From positions 50,121 to 114,120 of the forward strand of contig NZ_WJNG01000014.1 of assembly GCF_009649745.1 (NCBI RefSeq): a stretch of DNA of 64,000 nt, in the 5' to 3' direction. A program made the position numbers and the translations under genes. The stretch is from Aquibacillus halophilus (GTDB taxonomy: Bacteria; Bacillota; Bacilli; Bacillales; Amphibacillaceae). Below, one piece after another: positions 53,559-62,133 of this stretch (position 1 is its first letter; each line of letters opens with the position of its first letter). The notes beneath the pieces are model-generated. The model was not told the origin of the DNA. It saw only the letters and a list, made by a program, of their open reading frames with translations, and ran no database searches.

Positions 53559-55910
53559 ATGCTTGAGGATACTAGTTTTGCTATTCATCCTGGAAAAAAG
53601 GGAACTATAGAATCAACTAACTTTATCGATATCGGAAATGTAACTGATGTGGAAAAGCAAAAATCTCGATACTTATTTACATGTACAAATGGTTATGTTT
53701 ATTTGACATTTTACCGCCAGGATATTGTCCGAATCACGATGCACCAAAAAATTAGCCAACCATTTGAAAAATCAAGGGCGGTTATTGTTGAACAACAAGA
53801 GATTGACGTTACATATGAAGAGAAGAAAGAACATATTGGATTATCAACAAAACAGCTGAAGGTAGGAATAAATAAAAGCCCATTTAGGGTAAGTATCTTC
53901 GATGAAAACAGTACACCTTTAGTAACTGAAGAGTCACACGGTCTAGGCTATTTTACCAATGGTGAAGTTATATGTTATAAGACTACCAATCAAGATGATC
54001 ACTTCTACGGTTTTGGGGAAAAAACAGGATTTCTTGATAAAAAAGGTGAAAAATATGAGATGTGGAACTCTGATGTTTACGCTCCACATAACCCTGAAAC
54101 TGATCCTTTATACGAATCAATTCCCTACTTTATGACATTAAGAGACGGTAGGGCACATGGAATCTTTTTCGATAATACGTCCCGCACAACCTTTGATATG
54201 AAATCGGCTAAGGATATTTATTCCATTAAGGCGGAAACTGGTCAATTGGATTATTATGTGTTTGCTGGTCCTAGCCCTAAAGATGTCCTAGAGCAATACA
54301 CATATCTTACAGGTAGAATGCCAATTCCACCAAAGTGGGCACTCGGTTATCATCAATCGAGATACAGCTATCAATCGGAACATGAAGTGAGAGAATTAGC
54401 TGCTAATTTTATAAAAAAAGAAATACCAGTTGATGTCATCTACTTAGATATCCACTATATGGACGGTTATCGAGTTTTCACCTTTGATAATGAACGTTTT
54501 CCTAATCCACAAAAATTAATAGCTGATCTTAAACAGCAAGGGATAAGAGTTGTACCAATTGTTGATCCAGGTGTTAAAAAAGACCCGGAATATAACATTT
54601 ATCAAGAAGGTATTAATCAGGACCATTTTTGTAAATACCTTGAAGGAAATCATTACTTTGGAGATGTTTGGCCAGGAACAAGTACCTTTCCGGATTTTAC
54701 AGATGAAAAGGTTAGAAACTGGTGGGGGGAGAAACATAGTTTTTATAGTGATCTAGGTATTGAAGGAATTTGGAATGACATGAACGAGCCGGCTGTATTC
54801 AATGAGACAAAAACCATGGATGTACAAGTTATGCATAAAAATGATGGCAAACCAGATACCCATCGGGCTTTGCATAATGTTTACGGATTATTAATGGGAG
54901 AAGCAACGTACGAAGGAATGAAAAAACAATTAAATGGAAAGAGGCCGTTTCTTTTAACAAGGGCTGGTTATTCGGGTGTACAACGTTATGCTTCAGTATG
55001 GACCGGAGATAATCGTAGTTTTTGGGAGCATCTACAAATGTCGCTACCAATGTGTATGAATTTAGGCTTATCAGGGGTTGCATTTACAGGACCGGATGTT
55101 GGTGGGTTTGCCCATGACACGAATGCGGAGCTATTAACGAGATGGACTCAGGTTGGTGCATTCACACCTTATTTTAGAAACCACTCAGCAATCGATACAC
55201 AATATCAAGAACCATGGCAATTTGGTGAAAAATATGAGGAAATAATGAAGAAATATATTCAGCTCCGTTACAAGTGGATGCCACAGTTATATTCTTTGTT
55301 CCAGAGCGCGAGTACATCAGGGGCTCCAGTGATGCGCCCCCTACTAATGGAATATCCAAATGACGCCAAGACATATAACCTAAATGATCAGTTTATGATT
55401 GGTGATAACGTAATTGTGGCACCTGTTATGTCTCCTGGGATAACGGACCGTGCAGTTTACCTTCCAAGTGGTGACTGGGTTGATTATGTTTCAGGTGAAG
55501 CTTACTCTGGTAATAAAGTCCATTTAATCCATGCTGAACTTGATCAACTTCCTATTTTCATTAAGCAAGGAAGTGCTATCGTTCAAGGAAATCTTGTTTC
55601 GTCTATGGAGTATAAACAAACAAAAATTACTATCCACATCTATCCAAGTGACAAGGAAACTCAATACACATTTACTTATTATGATGATGATGGCGAAACA
55701 TTTGCCTATCAGAATGATCAATTTATTGAGTTAGGTATCGAGATTAACTGTTCAGAAGAATCAATAGAACTTGATGTTATCAACCAAAAAGGTTCCTATC
55801 AAGCCCCATATAGTAACCTTGCAATTCAAATTCATGGATTGAACAGGCAGAAAGTTTACTTGAACGACTCATTAGTTAAGGATGTAAACAACTTGTATAT
55901 CGAACTATAA
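53559..55910 (+). CDS. Alpha-glucosidase, glycoside hydrolase family 31
   Basis: The start is ATG 53559, after GAGGAGGAG (53546-53554). The 783-residue enzyme has the GH31 order: N-terminal beta domain, catalytic barrel with nucleophile Asp about 407 in GIWNDMNEPAVF and acid/base Asp about 484 in WTGDNRSFWEHL, FRNHSAIDTQYQEPW, and a C-terminal beta domain. No signal peptide, so it is cytoplasmic, cleaving alpha-glucosides such as maltose or isomaltose. It stands alone behind a possible cre site. Confidence 0.93.
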   Translation: MLEDTSFAIHPGKKGTIESTNFIDIGNVTDVEKQKSRYLFTCTNGYVYLTFYRQDIVRITMHQKISQPFEKSRAVIVEQQEIDVTYEEKKEHIGLSTKQLKVGINKSPFRVSIFDENSTPLVTEESHGLGYFTNGEVICYKTTNQDDHFYGFGEKTGFLDKKGEKYEMWNSDVYAPHNPETDPLYESIPYFMTLRDGRAHGIFFDNTSRTTFDMKSAKDIYSIKAETGQLDYYVFAGPSPKDVLEQYTYLTGRMPIPPKWALGYHQSRYSYQSEHEVRELAANFIKKEIPVDVIYLDIHYMDGYRVFTFDNERFPNPQKLIADLKQQGIRVVPIVDPGVKKDPEYNIYQEGINQDHFCKYLEGNHYFGDVWPGTSTFPDFTDEKVRNWWGEKHSFYSDLGIEGIWNDMNEPAVFNETKTMDVQVMHKNDGKPDTHRALHNVYGLLMGEATYEGMKKQLNGKRPFLLTRAGYSGVQRYASVWTGDNRSFWEHLQMSLPMCMNLGLSGVAFTGPDVGGFAHDTNAELLTRWTQVGAFTPYFRNHSAIDTQYQEPWQFGEKYEEIMKKYIQLRYKWMPQLYSLFQSASTSGAPVMRPLLMEYPNDAKTYNLNDQFMIGDNVIVAPVMSPGITDRAVYLPSGDWVDYVSGEAYSGNKVHLIHAELDQLPIFIKQGSAIVQGNLVSSMEYKQTKITIHIYPSDKETQYTFTYYDDDGETFAYQNDQFIELGIEINCSEESIELDVINQKGSYQAPYSNLAIQIHGLNRQKVYLNDSLVKDVNNLYIEL

Positions 55911-55914
55911 GATA

Positions 55915-55948
55915 CAAAAGGGAGCTACAATCGCGTAGCTCCCTTTTG
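55915..55948. terminator. Bidirectional terminator after GH31
   Basis: CAAAAGGGAGCTAC pairs with GTAGCTCCCTTTTG around AATCGC. It lies between convergent genes. Confidence 0.9.
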
Positions 55949-55951
55949 CTA

Positions 55952-56818
55952 TTATCCATTAACAACAATTCCGCCATTGACATGAATCATTTGACCAGAA
56001 ACATAGCTAGAATCATTGCTTGCTAAATATACATAGGCTGGAGCCAGTTCATAGGTTTGTCCTGGGCGTCCCATCGGGGTGTCTGAACCAAACTCTGATA
56101 CCTGTTGCTCATTAAATGATGCAGGAATAAGTGGCGTCCATATTGGCCCAGGCGCTACAGCATTCACGCGAATGCCTTTTTTAATCAATGATTGCGAAAG
56201 TGCTCGTGTAAATGAAGTGATTGCCCCTTTTGTACTAGTATAATCAATCAGATTTTCATTGCCTTTATAGGCGGTTATTGATGAGGTGTTTATAATCGAG
56301 CTACCTTGCTTTAAATGTGGAACAACAGCCTTGGTCATGTAAAAAAACGAAAAAATATTAACCTTAAAGGTTCTTTCAAACTGTTCATTTGTAATGCTCA
56401 TAAAATCATTTTGAGGATATTGGACGGCAGCGTTGTTAACTAAGATATCTACTTTTCCTAGTTCACTCATTATTGTTTGGACAGAAGAGTTACAAAAATC
56501 CGGATCCGATACGTCACCACTAATTAGGATGCAATTTTGCCCTTCTTTTTCTACTAACTCTTTTGTATCTTCTGCGTCTTTATGCTCATCGAAATAAATA
56601 ATCGCAACATCCGCGCCTTCTTTAGCAAAATAGATACTAACTGCTCGTCCTATTCCACTATCCCCGCCCGTTATAATTGCAACCTTATCCTTTAACTTGC
56701 CGCTACCATTATAATTAGGATCTTCAAACTGTGGTAAAGGATTCATTTGATATTCATAACCAGGTTGTCTGTTTTGATGCTGCTTTGGTAAAATTTCTTT
56801 TTTATTATTGCTAGACAT
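55952..56818 (-). CDS. SDR-family oxidoreductase (YhxD/YhdF-like)
   Basis: The start is ATG 56818 (MSSNNKKEIL) with AGGAGG just upstream; the frame extends 36 bases further. The 288-residue protein has a ~45-residue lead (QNRQPGYEYQMNPLPQFEDP) typical of the glucose-dehydrogenase-like stress SDRs. Then follow the NAD(P) motif TGGDSGIGR, NNAAVQ, the catalytic Ser and YxxxK (NTSSITAYKG, DYTSTKGA), and VAPGPIWTP. The alcohol or aldehyde substrate is unknown. B. subtilis yhxD lies next to comK, but comK is far away here. Confidence 0.88.
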   Translation of the reverse strand: MSSNNKKEILPKQHQNRQPGYEYQMNPLPQFEDPNYNGSGKLKDKVAIITGGDSGIGRAVSIYFAKEGADVAIIYFDEHKDAEDTKELVEKEGQNCILISGDVSDPDFCNSSVQTIMSELGKVDILVNNAAVQYPQNDFMSITNEQFERTFKVNIFSFFYMTKAVVPHLKQGSSIINTSSITAYKGNENLIDYTSTKGAITSFTRALSQSLIKKGIRVNAVAPGPIWTPLIPASFNEQQVSEFGSDTPMGRPGQTYELAPAYVYLASNDSSYVSGQMIHVNGGIVVNG

Positions 56819-56978
56819 AGTTAACCTCCTAAAATTCCTTTTAGTATTATCCATTTTATAGGATTTTTATCATCAGAAAATAAAAGAGATGGTAGTCTTA
56901 TCGTTGAAGAGCCATTATTAAGTTATTAGCACAGAAAAAAAACAGTGATTTTCTGTAAGTAGAAAATCACTGAGGACA

Positions 56979-57839
56979 TTATTTATAAGGGCTATTTAGA
57001 AAGAATAAAGCAATGGTACCTGGACCAGCATGCGATCCGACAGATGAACCTACCATTTCAATATGGATATCATCATTATCAAATTGCTCTTTAATCATTT
57101 CAGCTAACAGATTAGCGGTTTCTAAATCGTCACCGTGACTAATTCCAATTGGCTGATTAGAGAGTTCTTGTCCACGTTGATCCATGATTTCAATCATACG
57201 TTTTAGAACCTTTTTAGAACCCCTTATTTTTTCTAAGGGGATTAATTTACCGCCATCAACATGGAGAAGTGGCTTTATTTTTAGAAGTGTACCTACAAAT
57301 GCAGCAGTTTTGCTAACTCTACCACCACGATATAAATACTCAAGATCATCGACTGTAAAGATGTGCTCCATATGTTCAATGTGATATGAAGTAACATCAA
57401 TAATTTCATTAAATTCCATACCTTCTTGTGCTAGCTGTGCAGCACGTAATACGATTAATCCAAGTCCCAAGGATACACATTTTGTATCAAAAATTTGCAA
57501 GCGCCATTCAGGATATTCTTCTTTCAATTCCTGTTCAGCCAATTTGGCAGATTGATAAGTCCCAGAGAGCTCTGATGATAATGCAAAGTACAAACAAGGT
57601 TTATTGTCTTTTGCGTATTTTTCAAAGACATCCTTGAATGCTTGTGGTGTTGGTTGAGAAGTTTTTGGAGCCTTACCTTCTCTCATCGCTTGATAGATTG
57701 TTTTTGGGAAAATTGTTCTTGCATCCTCATAATTTTCATCTTCCAGTTGTACGGCTAAGGACACCATCTCGATGTTGTAATTACTATAATGTTTTTCAGA
57801 TAAATCACAGGCTGAATCAGCAATAATTTGCACTGTCAT
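56979..57839 (-). CDS. DegV family fatty-acid-binding protein (YitS-like)
   Basis: The start is ATG 57839 (MTVQIIADSACDLS), behind GGAGGTAG; the frame extends 21 bases more. The 286-residue protein has the DegV markers IADSACDLS, TSQPTPQAFKDVFEKY, ALSSELSGTYQSA and GSSVGSHAGPGTIALFF. DegV/FakB proteins bind fatty acids and present them to the FakA kinase. It is divergent from yitT, recalling yitS-yitT in B. subtilis. Confidence 0.9.
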   Translation of the reverse strand: MTVQIIADSACDLSEKHYSNYNIEMVSLAVQLEDENYEDARTIFPKTIYQAMREGKAPKTSQPTPQAFKDVFEKYAKDNKPCLYFALSSELSGTYQSAKLAEQELKEEYPEWRLQIFDTKCVSLGLGLIVLRAAQLAQEGMEFNEIIDVTSYHIEHMEHIFTVDDLEYLYRGGRVSKTAAFVGTLLKIKPLLHVDGGKLIPLEKIRGSKKVLKRMIEIMDQRGQELSNQPIGISHGDDLETANLLAEMIKEQFDNDDIHIEMVGSSVGSHAGPGTIALFFLNSPYK

Positions 57840-58193
57840 TTTTCTACCTCCAATAATCATTAGGGTGTTTTGAATCCTTCATTAAATATAAGTATTTATA
57901 AATGAGACAGGTTAATAATAAAAGATGAAGTAAAATATGTAAGTGCTTTACTACTCTTAGTTTAATCGTATCAGTACATATAGTCAAAGTTAATTTAAAT
58001 TCTTGCAATTTTAATACAACTTAAATTTCACAAGCAGGATTACGATAAATTACCATTTTATAAATTTATTATATTAATAACCAGTATTTCTTTACATGAC
58101 CAAGGATTATGTTTTACCATTAGTTGGGTATGTAATCAAAAGGTGTAATCATTTTTACTTAGTGCATGTAGTTAAGGCTAAAGGAGGTCACAT
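57840..58193. other. Divergent promoter region between degV and yitT
   Basis: About 354 bp without a gene. AT-rich, containing promoter-like sequence for both directions; no riboswitch, repeat copy or strong dyad recognised. Confidence 0.5.
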
Positions 58194-59042
58194 ATGTTTT
58201 TGGTCGAAGCAAGAAGAATTTTTGTCGTTATCGTTGGGGCAGTTCTTAATGCAATCGCATTGAACTTTTTCTTAATCGGTGCAAATGTTTATGCAAGTGG
58301 ATTTACTGGTATAGCACAATTGCTTTCCAGTATTTTTAAAGATATTCTCAATGTTCCAGGAGTTAGTACAGGTATCATCTTGCTTGTTTTAAATATCCCT
58401 GTTGCAATATTGGGGTGGAAAAAGGTTGGTAAAGGATTTACTATATACAGTTTTGTATCAGTACTATTTACTACCTTTTTCCTAGAAGTTTTTCCAATCC
58501 TTCGCTTGTCTAGTGATATTATGTTGAATGCAGTATTTGGCGGAGTTATTGGTGGTGTCGGTGTAGGTATCACATTGAAATGGGGGGCATCAACTGGTGG
58601 TTCAGACATTATAGCAATGGTGCTGTCACGGTTGAAGGACAAACCAATTGGTGGATATCTGATGCTTATAAACGGGGTGATTATCGTATTAGCCGGTGTA
58701 ATTAATGAACCGGAGAATGCTTTATATACATTATTAGCACTCTATGTAACCACTCGCGTTATCGATACTCTTCACACGAGACATGAGAAAGTAACAGCAA
58801 TGATTGTTACTAAAAAAGCAGAGGAGTTACAAGAAGCAATTCACGGTACAATGGTAAGAGGAATTACAATATTACCTGCAAAAGGTGCTTACTCAAAAAT
58901 TGATAAAAATATGATGATACTAGTAATTACTAGGTATGAACTTTATGACTTAGAACGAATAATTCAAGAGGTAGATCCAAATGCATTCACCAATATAATA
59001 CAAACTGCTGGAGTGTATGGAATGTTTAGAAGAAATGATTAA
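58194..59042 (+). CDS. yitT: YitT family membrane protein
   Basis: The protein has 282 residues. Five to six N-terminal membrane segments (NFFLIGANVYASGFTGIAQLLSS, GITLKWGASTGGSDIIAMVLSR) are followed by a cytoplasmic DUF2179 domain from about residue 195 (KVTAMIVTKKAEELQEAIHG, ending ANAF-like PNAFTNIIQTAGVYGMF). This is the YitT/YvjA two-domain form. It starts at ATG after AAAGGAGGTC. Function unknown. Confidence 0.9.
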   Translation: MFLVEARRIFVVIVGAVLNAIALNFFLIGANVYASGFTGIAQLLSSIFKDILNVPGVSTGIILLVLNIPVAILGWKKVGKGFTIYSFVSVLFTTFFLEVFPILRLSSDIMLNAVFGGVIGGVGVGITLKWGASTGGSDIIAMVLSRLKDKPIGGYLMLINGVIIVLAGVINEPENALYTLLALYVTTRVIDTLHTRHEKVTAMIVTKKAEELQEAIHGTMVRGITILPAKGAYSKIDKNMMILVITRYELYDLERIIQEVDPNAFTNIIQTAGVYGMFRRND

Positions 59043-59110
59043 GCAACTGTAACTATTTTAACGGTTTCATCGACTAATATAGTAGAAAGGATTGCTAAGG
59101 AGTTGAAACT

Positions 59111-59995
59111 ATGTTTAAAAAGGTTTTTAGTACTCTTACACTGCTAGGAATGTTATTAGCTGCATGTGGGACTTCCAATGATGAACAATCACAAACATCT
59201 CAAGGAGATATGGGAAGTAATGAGCCTATCTCAGAAGATCAGCAGGACCAAGACAACGACTCTAATAATGCGGAAGATCTATTAACGAACTTAGAAATGC
59301 ACGTTAGTGTTGAGCAAACTGACGGTAAGTTAGTTTTTCAAATGGAATTAAAGAATGTTGGGCAGGAAAACTTGGAAATGATGTTCTCGTCTGGTCAACA
59401 GTACGAAATTGTTGTTAAAAATGATTCTGATGAAACGGTATATCGATATTCTGAAGGAAAAGCATTTACCGAAGCTCTGGTTACCAAGGAAATTGCTTCT
59501 GGTGAGTCGATTGAGTGGAACGAGGAATGGAATTATTCAGAGTCGGTCCTTGCTGATGGAAATTACCATGCTGAATTGACACTGCTTCCAACTCAGGTTA
59601 ATAAAAATGTAATTGAGAATAATCCGTTCACAACAACAGAATCCATTGAATTAGTTTCTTCCGAACAACTTTCTGCAACCTCAGATTCCGATTCTGATGG
59701 ATTGTTCCGAAATATTGAAGTGAATGGCGAAAATGGTCAATATGAAGTAACAGGAGAGATAGATCCAACTGTTGATGAGTTCTTCTACAGTATTGAAGAT
59801 GGTCACAATGTTTTAGTAAACGAGCAATCTATTAAGACAACTGGCAATGAGTGGTATGGATTTACGATAAATTTGGATATTCCAAAGAGTGACCTTCCTT
59901 CTAATGGGGCGATTACGATGGTTTTATATGAGAAGAACCTCGAAGACGGAGTGCCATTGAACAATACCTTTTTAACCTTAGACCAATTCAAATAA
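59111..59995 (+). CDS. BsuPI-domain lipoprotein
   Basis: The protein has 294 residues. A lipoprotein signal ends in LLAACGTS, so Cys19 would be lipidated. An acidic Gln/Asp linker follows. Residues about 65-165 form a BsuPI-type proteinase-inhibitor-like beta domain (VFQMELKNVGQENLEMMFSSG, SGESIEWNEEWN). The last ~100 residues form a second beta domain resembling Gmad2 (IEVNGENGQYEVTGEI ... GFTINLDIP). It is anchored on the outer face; a role in protease control or germination is guesswork. Confidence 0.8.
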   Translation: MFKKVFSTLTLLGMLLAACGTSNDEQSQTSQGDMGSNEPISEDQQDQDNDSNNAEDLLTNLEMHVSVEQTDGKLVFQMELKNVGQENLEMMFSSGQQYEIVVKNDSDETVYRYSEGKAFTEALVTKEIASGESIEWNEEWNYSESVLADGNYHAELTLLPTQVNKNVIENNPFTTTESIELVSSEQLSATSDSDSDGLFRNIEVNGENGQYEVTGEIDPTVDEFFYSIEDGHNVLVNEQSIKTTGNEWYGFTINLDIPKSDLPSNGAITMVLYEKNLEDGVPLNNTFLTLDQFK

Positions 59996-60009
59996 GAAAT
60001 ACAAACTAA

Positions 60010-60110
60010 AAAAAACGAGTGCATCAGGGTGGTTACCCTCGAAAGTTAGATTTATTTGCTCTAACTTTTGGTTAACCACCTCAGCTAATTTTAGCTGGCA
60101 CTCGTTTTTT
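60010..60110. terminator. Multi-arm bidirectional terminator-like structure
   Basis: A 13-bp outer stem (60010-60022 with 60098-60110, ACGAGTGC/GCACTCGT core, A/T-run ends) encloses three small hairpins: AGGGT-GGTT-ACCCT, AAAGTTAGA/TCTAACTTT and CAGCTAA/TTAGCTG. An alternative pairing GGTGGTTA / TAACCACC competes with the first arm. It lies between convergent genes. Confidence 0.75.
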
Positions 60111-60146
60111 ATATATCAAATTGTATAGATATTAAAAAAATTACAC

Positions 60147-60410
60147 TTAATAACCGTAGTTACTTAGTACAGCTTGTACCTTTGGAGTTAAAGCTTCCCA
60201 CTCCACATCAAAGCCTTTGTTAATTGTAATGAAATTTTGAAAACCGAAGACATTGTCCACTCCGTCAACTTCCATTAAATCATTTAAAATTTGGTGTTCA
60301 CTAGTTTGACCGGGCATAACCGAGATACTGTTATTTCCCTCGAAAATCATTGAGTCAGTGGTGAATTTCATTGCGTTTGGATTTGGTGTAGCTTCTACAC
60401 GAACACTCAT
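60147..60410 (-). CDS. Nfu/NifU N-terminal domain protein
   Basis: The protein has 87 residues. The sequence VEATPNPNAMKFTTDSMI is the signature of the Nfu N-terminal domain, and the rest (LMEVDGVDNVFGFQNFITINKG) follows the same fold. It lacks the C-terminal CxxC iron-sulfur scaffold domain, so it may assist Fe-S delivery or serve another role. Single gene, starts at ATG behind AGGAGG. Confidence 0.9.
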   Translation of the reverse strand: MSVRVEATPNPNAMKFTTDSMIFEGNNSISVMPGQTSEHQILNDLMEVDGVDNVFGFQNFITINKGFDVEWEALTPKVQAVLSNYGY

Positions 60411-60547
60411 ATCTATTTCCTCCTAATTAACCTTATACTAAGTTAATAATAGCAGAAAAAACGTAATTTAAAAAGTCAATTATCTATCAAACCAAAATTA
60501 AAAGAATAAGTCATCTATCATCTAAGATAGTAAAAACGGTTAAGTAC

Positions 60548-61000
60548 ATGAATCAGTTTGCGGAGGTGGTTACCATCTTAAAGAAAGTAATTGTTTCAGG
60601 TACTGTTTCAGCGGCAGTGCTAGGGTTATTTCTATTTATGATAGAAGAGCTCACGAATCAGAAAGTTTATACCTTGTTACTAAATGTCGATTTTATCCCG
60701 ATCTTTGAAAATATATCTTTGCCAATAATAGTCGAATGGATTTTTCATATTATTATTTCCTGGGGAATAGCTCTAGTTTTTCATCTATGGTTAATCAAAA
60801 AACCTGATTCAACCAAATCATCGCAATGGGTAGTTGTTTTCGTTTTGACAGCATTAGCTAGCCTTTCATATATTCCATTAACACTTCTAGCAATTAAAGA
60901 AACTCCAAGTTTGGATAATGTAGAAGCAATTTTCTTCTGGATAGTCGGGCATATTCTTTATGCTACGGTTTTAAAAACAAGTACCAAATTGGGAGACTAA
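60548..61000 (+). CDS. Four-helix membrane protein, unknown function
   Basis: The protein has about 150 residues and four hydrophobic segments (VSGTVSAAVLGLFLFMIEEL, IIVEWIFHIIISWGIALVFHLW and two more). The start is uncertain: ATG 60548 has little ribosome binding site, whereas a strong GGAGGT occurs just inside (60562-60567) and points to ATC at 60575 or another non-AUG codon. I do not recognise the family; small YagU/DUF1440-like proteins look similar. Confidence 0.65.
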   Translation: MNQFAEVVTILKKVIVSGTVSAAVLGLFLFMIEELTNQKVYTLLLNVDFIPIFENISLPIIVEWIFHIIISWGIALVFHLWLIKKPDSTKSSQWVVVFVLTALASLSYIPLTLLAIKETPSLDNVEAIFFWIVGHILYATVLKTSTKLGD

Positions 61001-61077
61001 ATATACTGAAGGAAAATATGTTATATTAGTATGATAAAATTGTAGTATTATGTTGAAAAAGAGAGAAGGGTGTTGCA

Positions 61078-62133
61078 ATGGAATTAGTAACTGTCGGAAA
61101 GTTACTCTATATCAATGGTACTATCCTTTTATTGCTATTACTCTTTTTTTGCTACCTTGTAATCAATAAAACGGTAAGAACGAGAAGAGAACATAAAAAA
61201 AAACATATTCAATCACATATAGAAGTTTTTGTGAAAAATTACATCTATAATGGTGTGATGATACCTGAAAAAGTATTAAAGGATAGTCCTTTACACTTTG
61301 AAGCGCTTGAGCATCTTCTTTACGAACACTTTGAATATGTGAACGAATCAGAATATCGCGAAAGAATCCAACAACTAGTTAAACATCGCTTACAGGATTA
61401 CTATGCAAATTTATTAAGTCATAGAAGAATGGCGCTACGCCTAAATGCTTTATATCATATTGAAGATTTTAAAATAATTGGTTTTGAGGAGCAATTACTA
61501 AAAAGATTTGAACAACACGAATATGAGAACAAGGTAGAAAAGTTTCAACTGATGAGGATCTTGAGCAACTTCCAGAATGTAGAGTTTTTTCAAGAAATGA
61601 TAAGGGAAAAAGAAGAGTATCCTAAATTTATCTATAAAGATATCTTGCATCGATTTGATCAATCAGTTTCTGTTCAGTTTGTGGATTTTTTTAATAACAT
61701 ACCAGTTAATTTTAAAAAGGCATTAATTGAGTGGCTAGGAGAAAGCAATCAATTGGATTATATTCATTTTCTTGAATCTAAATTAAGTGAGGAAGAGGTA
61801 GAAACTAGGATAAGTGCTTTAAAAGCATTAAATCAGTTAGGTTTCGTAACGGATGTTGATGCAATTATTCCGTTTGCTCAATCTGAACTCTATCAGGAAC
61901 GAATTTTATTTGCTCGTCTTGCGAAGAAAATACAACGACAGCGGCTAAAAAAAATCTTATTAGATATGGTTTCTGATCAAAACTGGTTTGTACGTCAAGC
62001 GGTTGCAGAGGCTATTGCAAGTTATCCTGATGGCAATATTTTATTGCATTTTATTTTAGATACTCATGATGATCATTTTGCTAAGGATGCTGCATCGCAA
62101 TGGCTTGAGGTGGGTGAAAAGGTATGGATCTAG
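61078..62133 (+). CDS. Membrane-anchored HEAT-repeat protein
   Basis: The protein has 351 residues: one N-terminal membrane helix (about 8-30), a basic stretch, then an all-helical cytoplasmic region of HEAT-like repeats, the clearest near the end (EEEVETRISALKALNQLG, NWFVRQAVAEAIASYPDG). It overlaps the glycosyltransferase gene by 10 bases, so the two are co-translated; I infer a scaffold or regulator for the enzyme. The start ATG follows AGAGAAGGG. Confidence 0.8.
   Translation: MELVTVGKLLYINGTILLLLLLFFCYLVINKTVRTRREHKKKHIQSHIEVFVKNYIYNGVMIPEKVLKDSPLHFEALEHLLYEHFEYVNESEYRERIQQLVKHRLQDYYANLLSHRRMALRLNALYHIEDFKIIGFEEQLLKRFEQHEYENKVEKFQLMRILSNFQNVEFFQEMIREKEEYPKFIYKDILHRFDQSVSVQFVDFFNNIPVNFKKALIEWLGESNQLDYIHFLESKLSEEEVETRISALKALNQLGFVTDVDAIIPFAQSELYQERILFARLAKKIQRQRLKKILLDMVSDQNWFVRQAVAEAIASYPDGNILLHFILDTHDDHFAKDAASQWLEVGEKVWI

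Noticed and set aside
60010..60110. tRNA-like gene suggested by the cloverleaf outline
   Set aside because: Arm sizes do not fit, there is no GTTCGANTC T-loop, no usable anticodon loop, and both ends are A/T-runs typical of a bidirectional terminator.
60575..60577. ATC as start codon of the four-helix membrane protein
   Set aside because: The strong GGAGGT upstream favours it, but ATC starts are very rare; I kept ATG 60548 and recorded the doubt.
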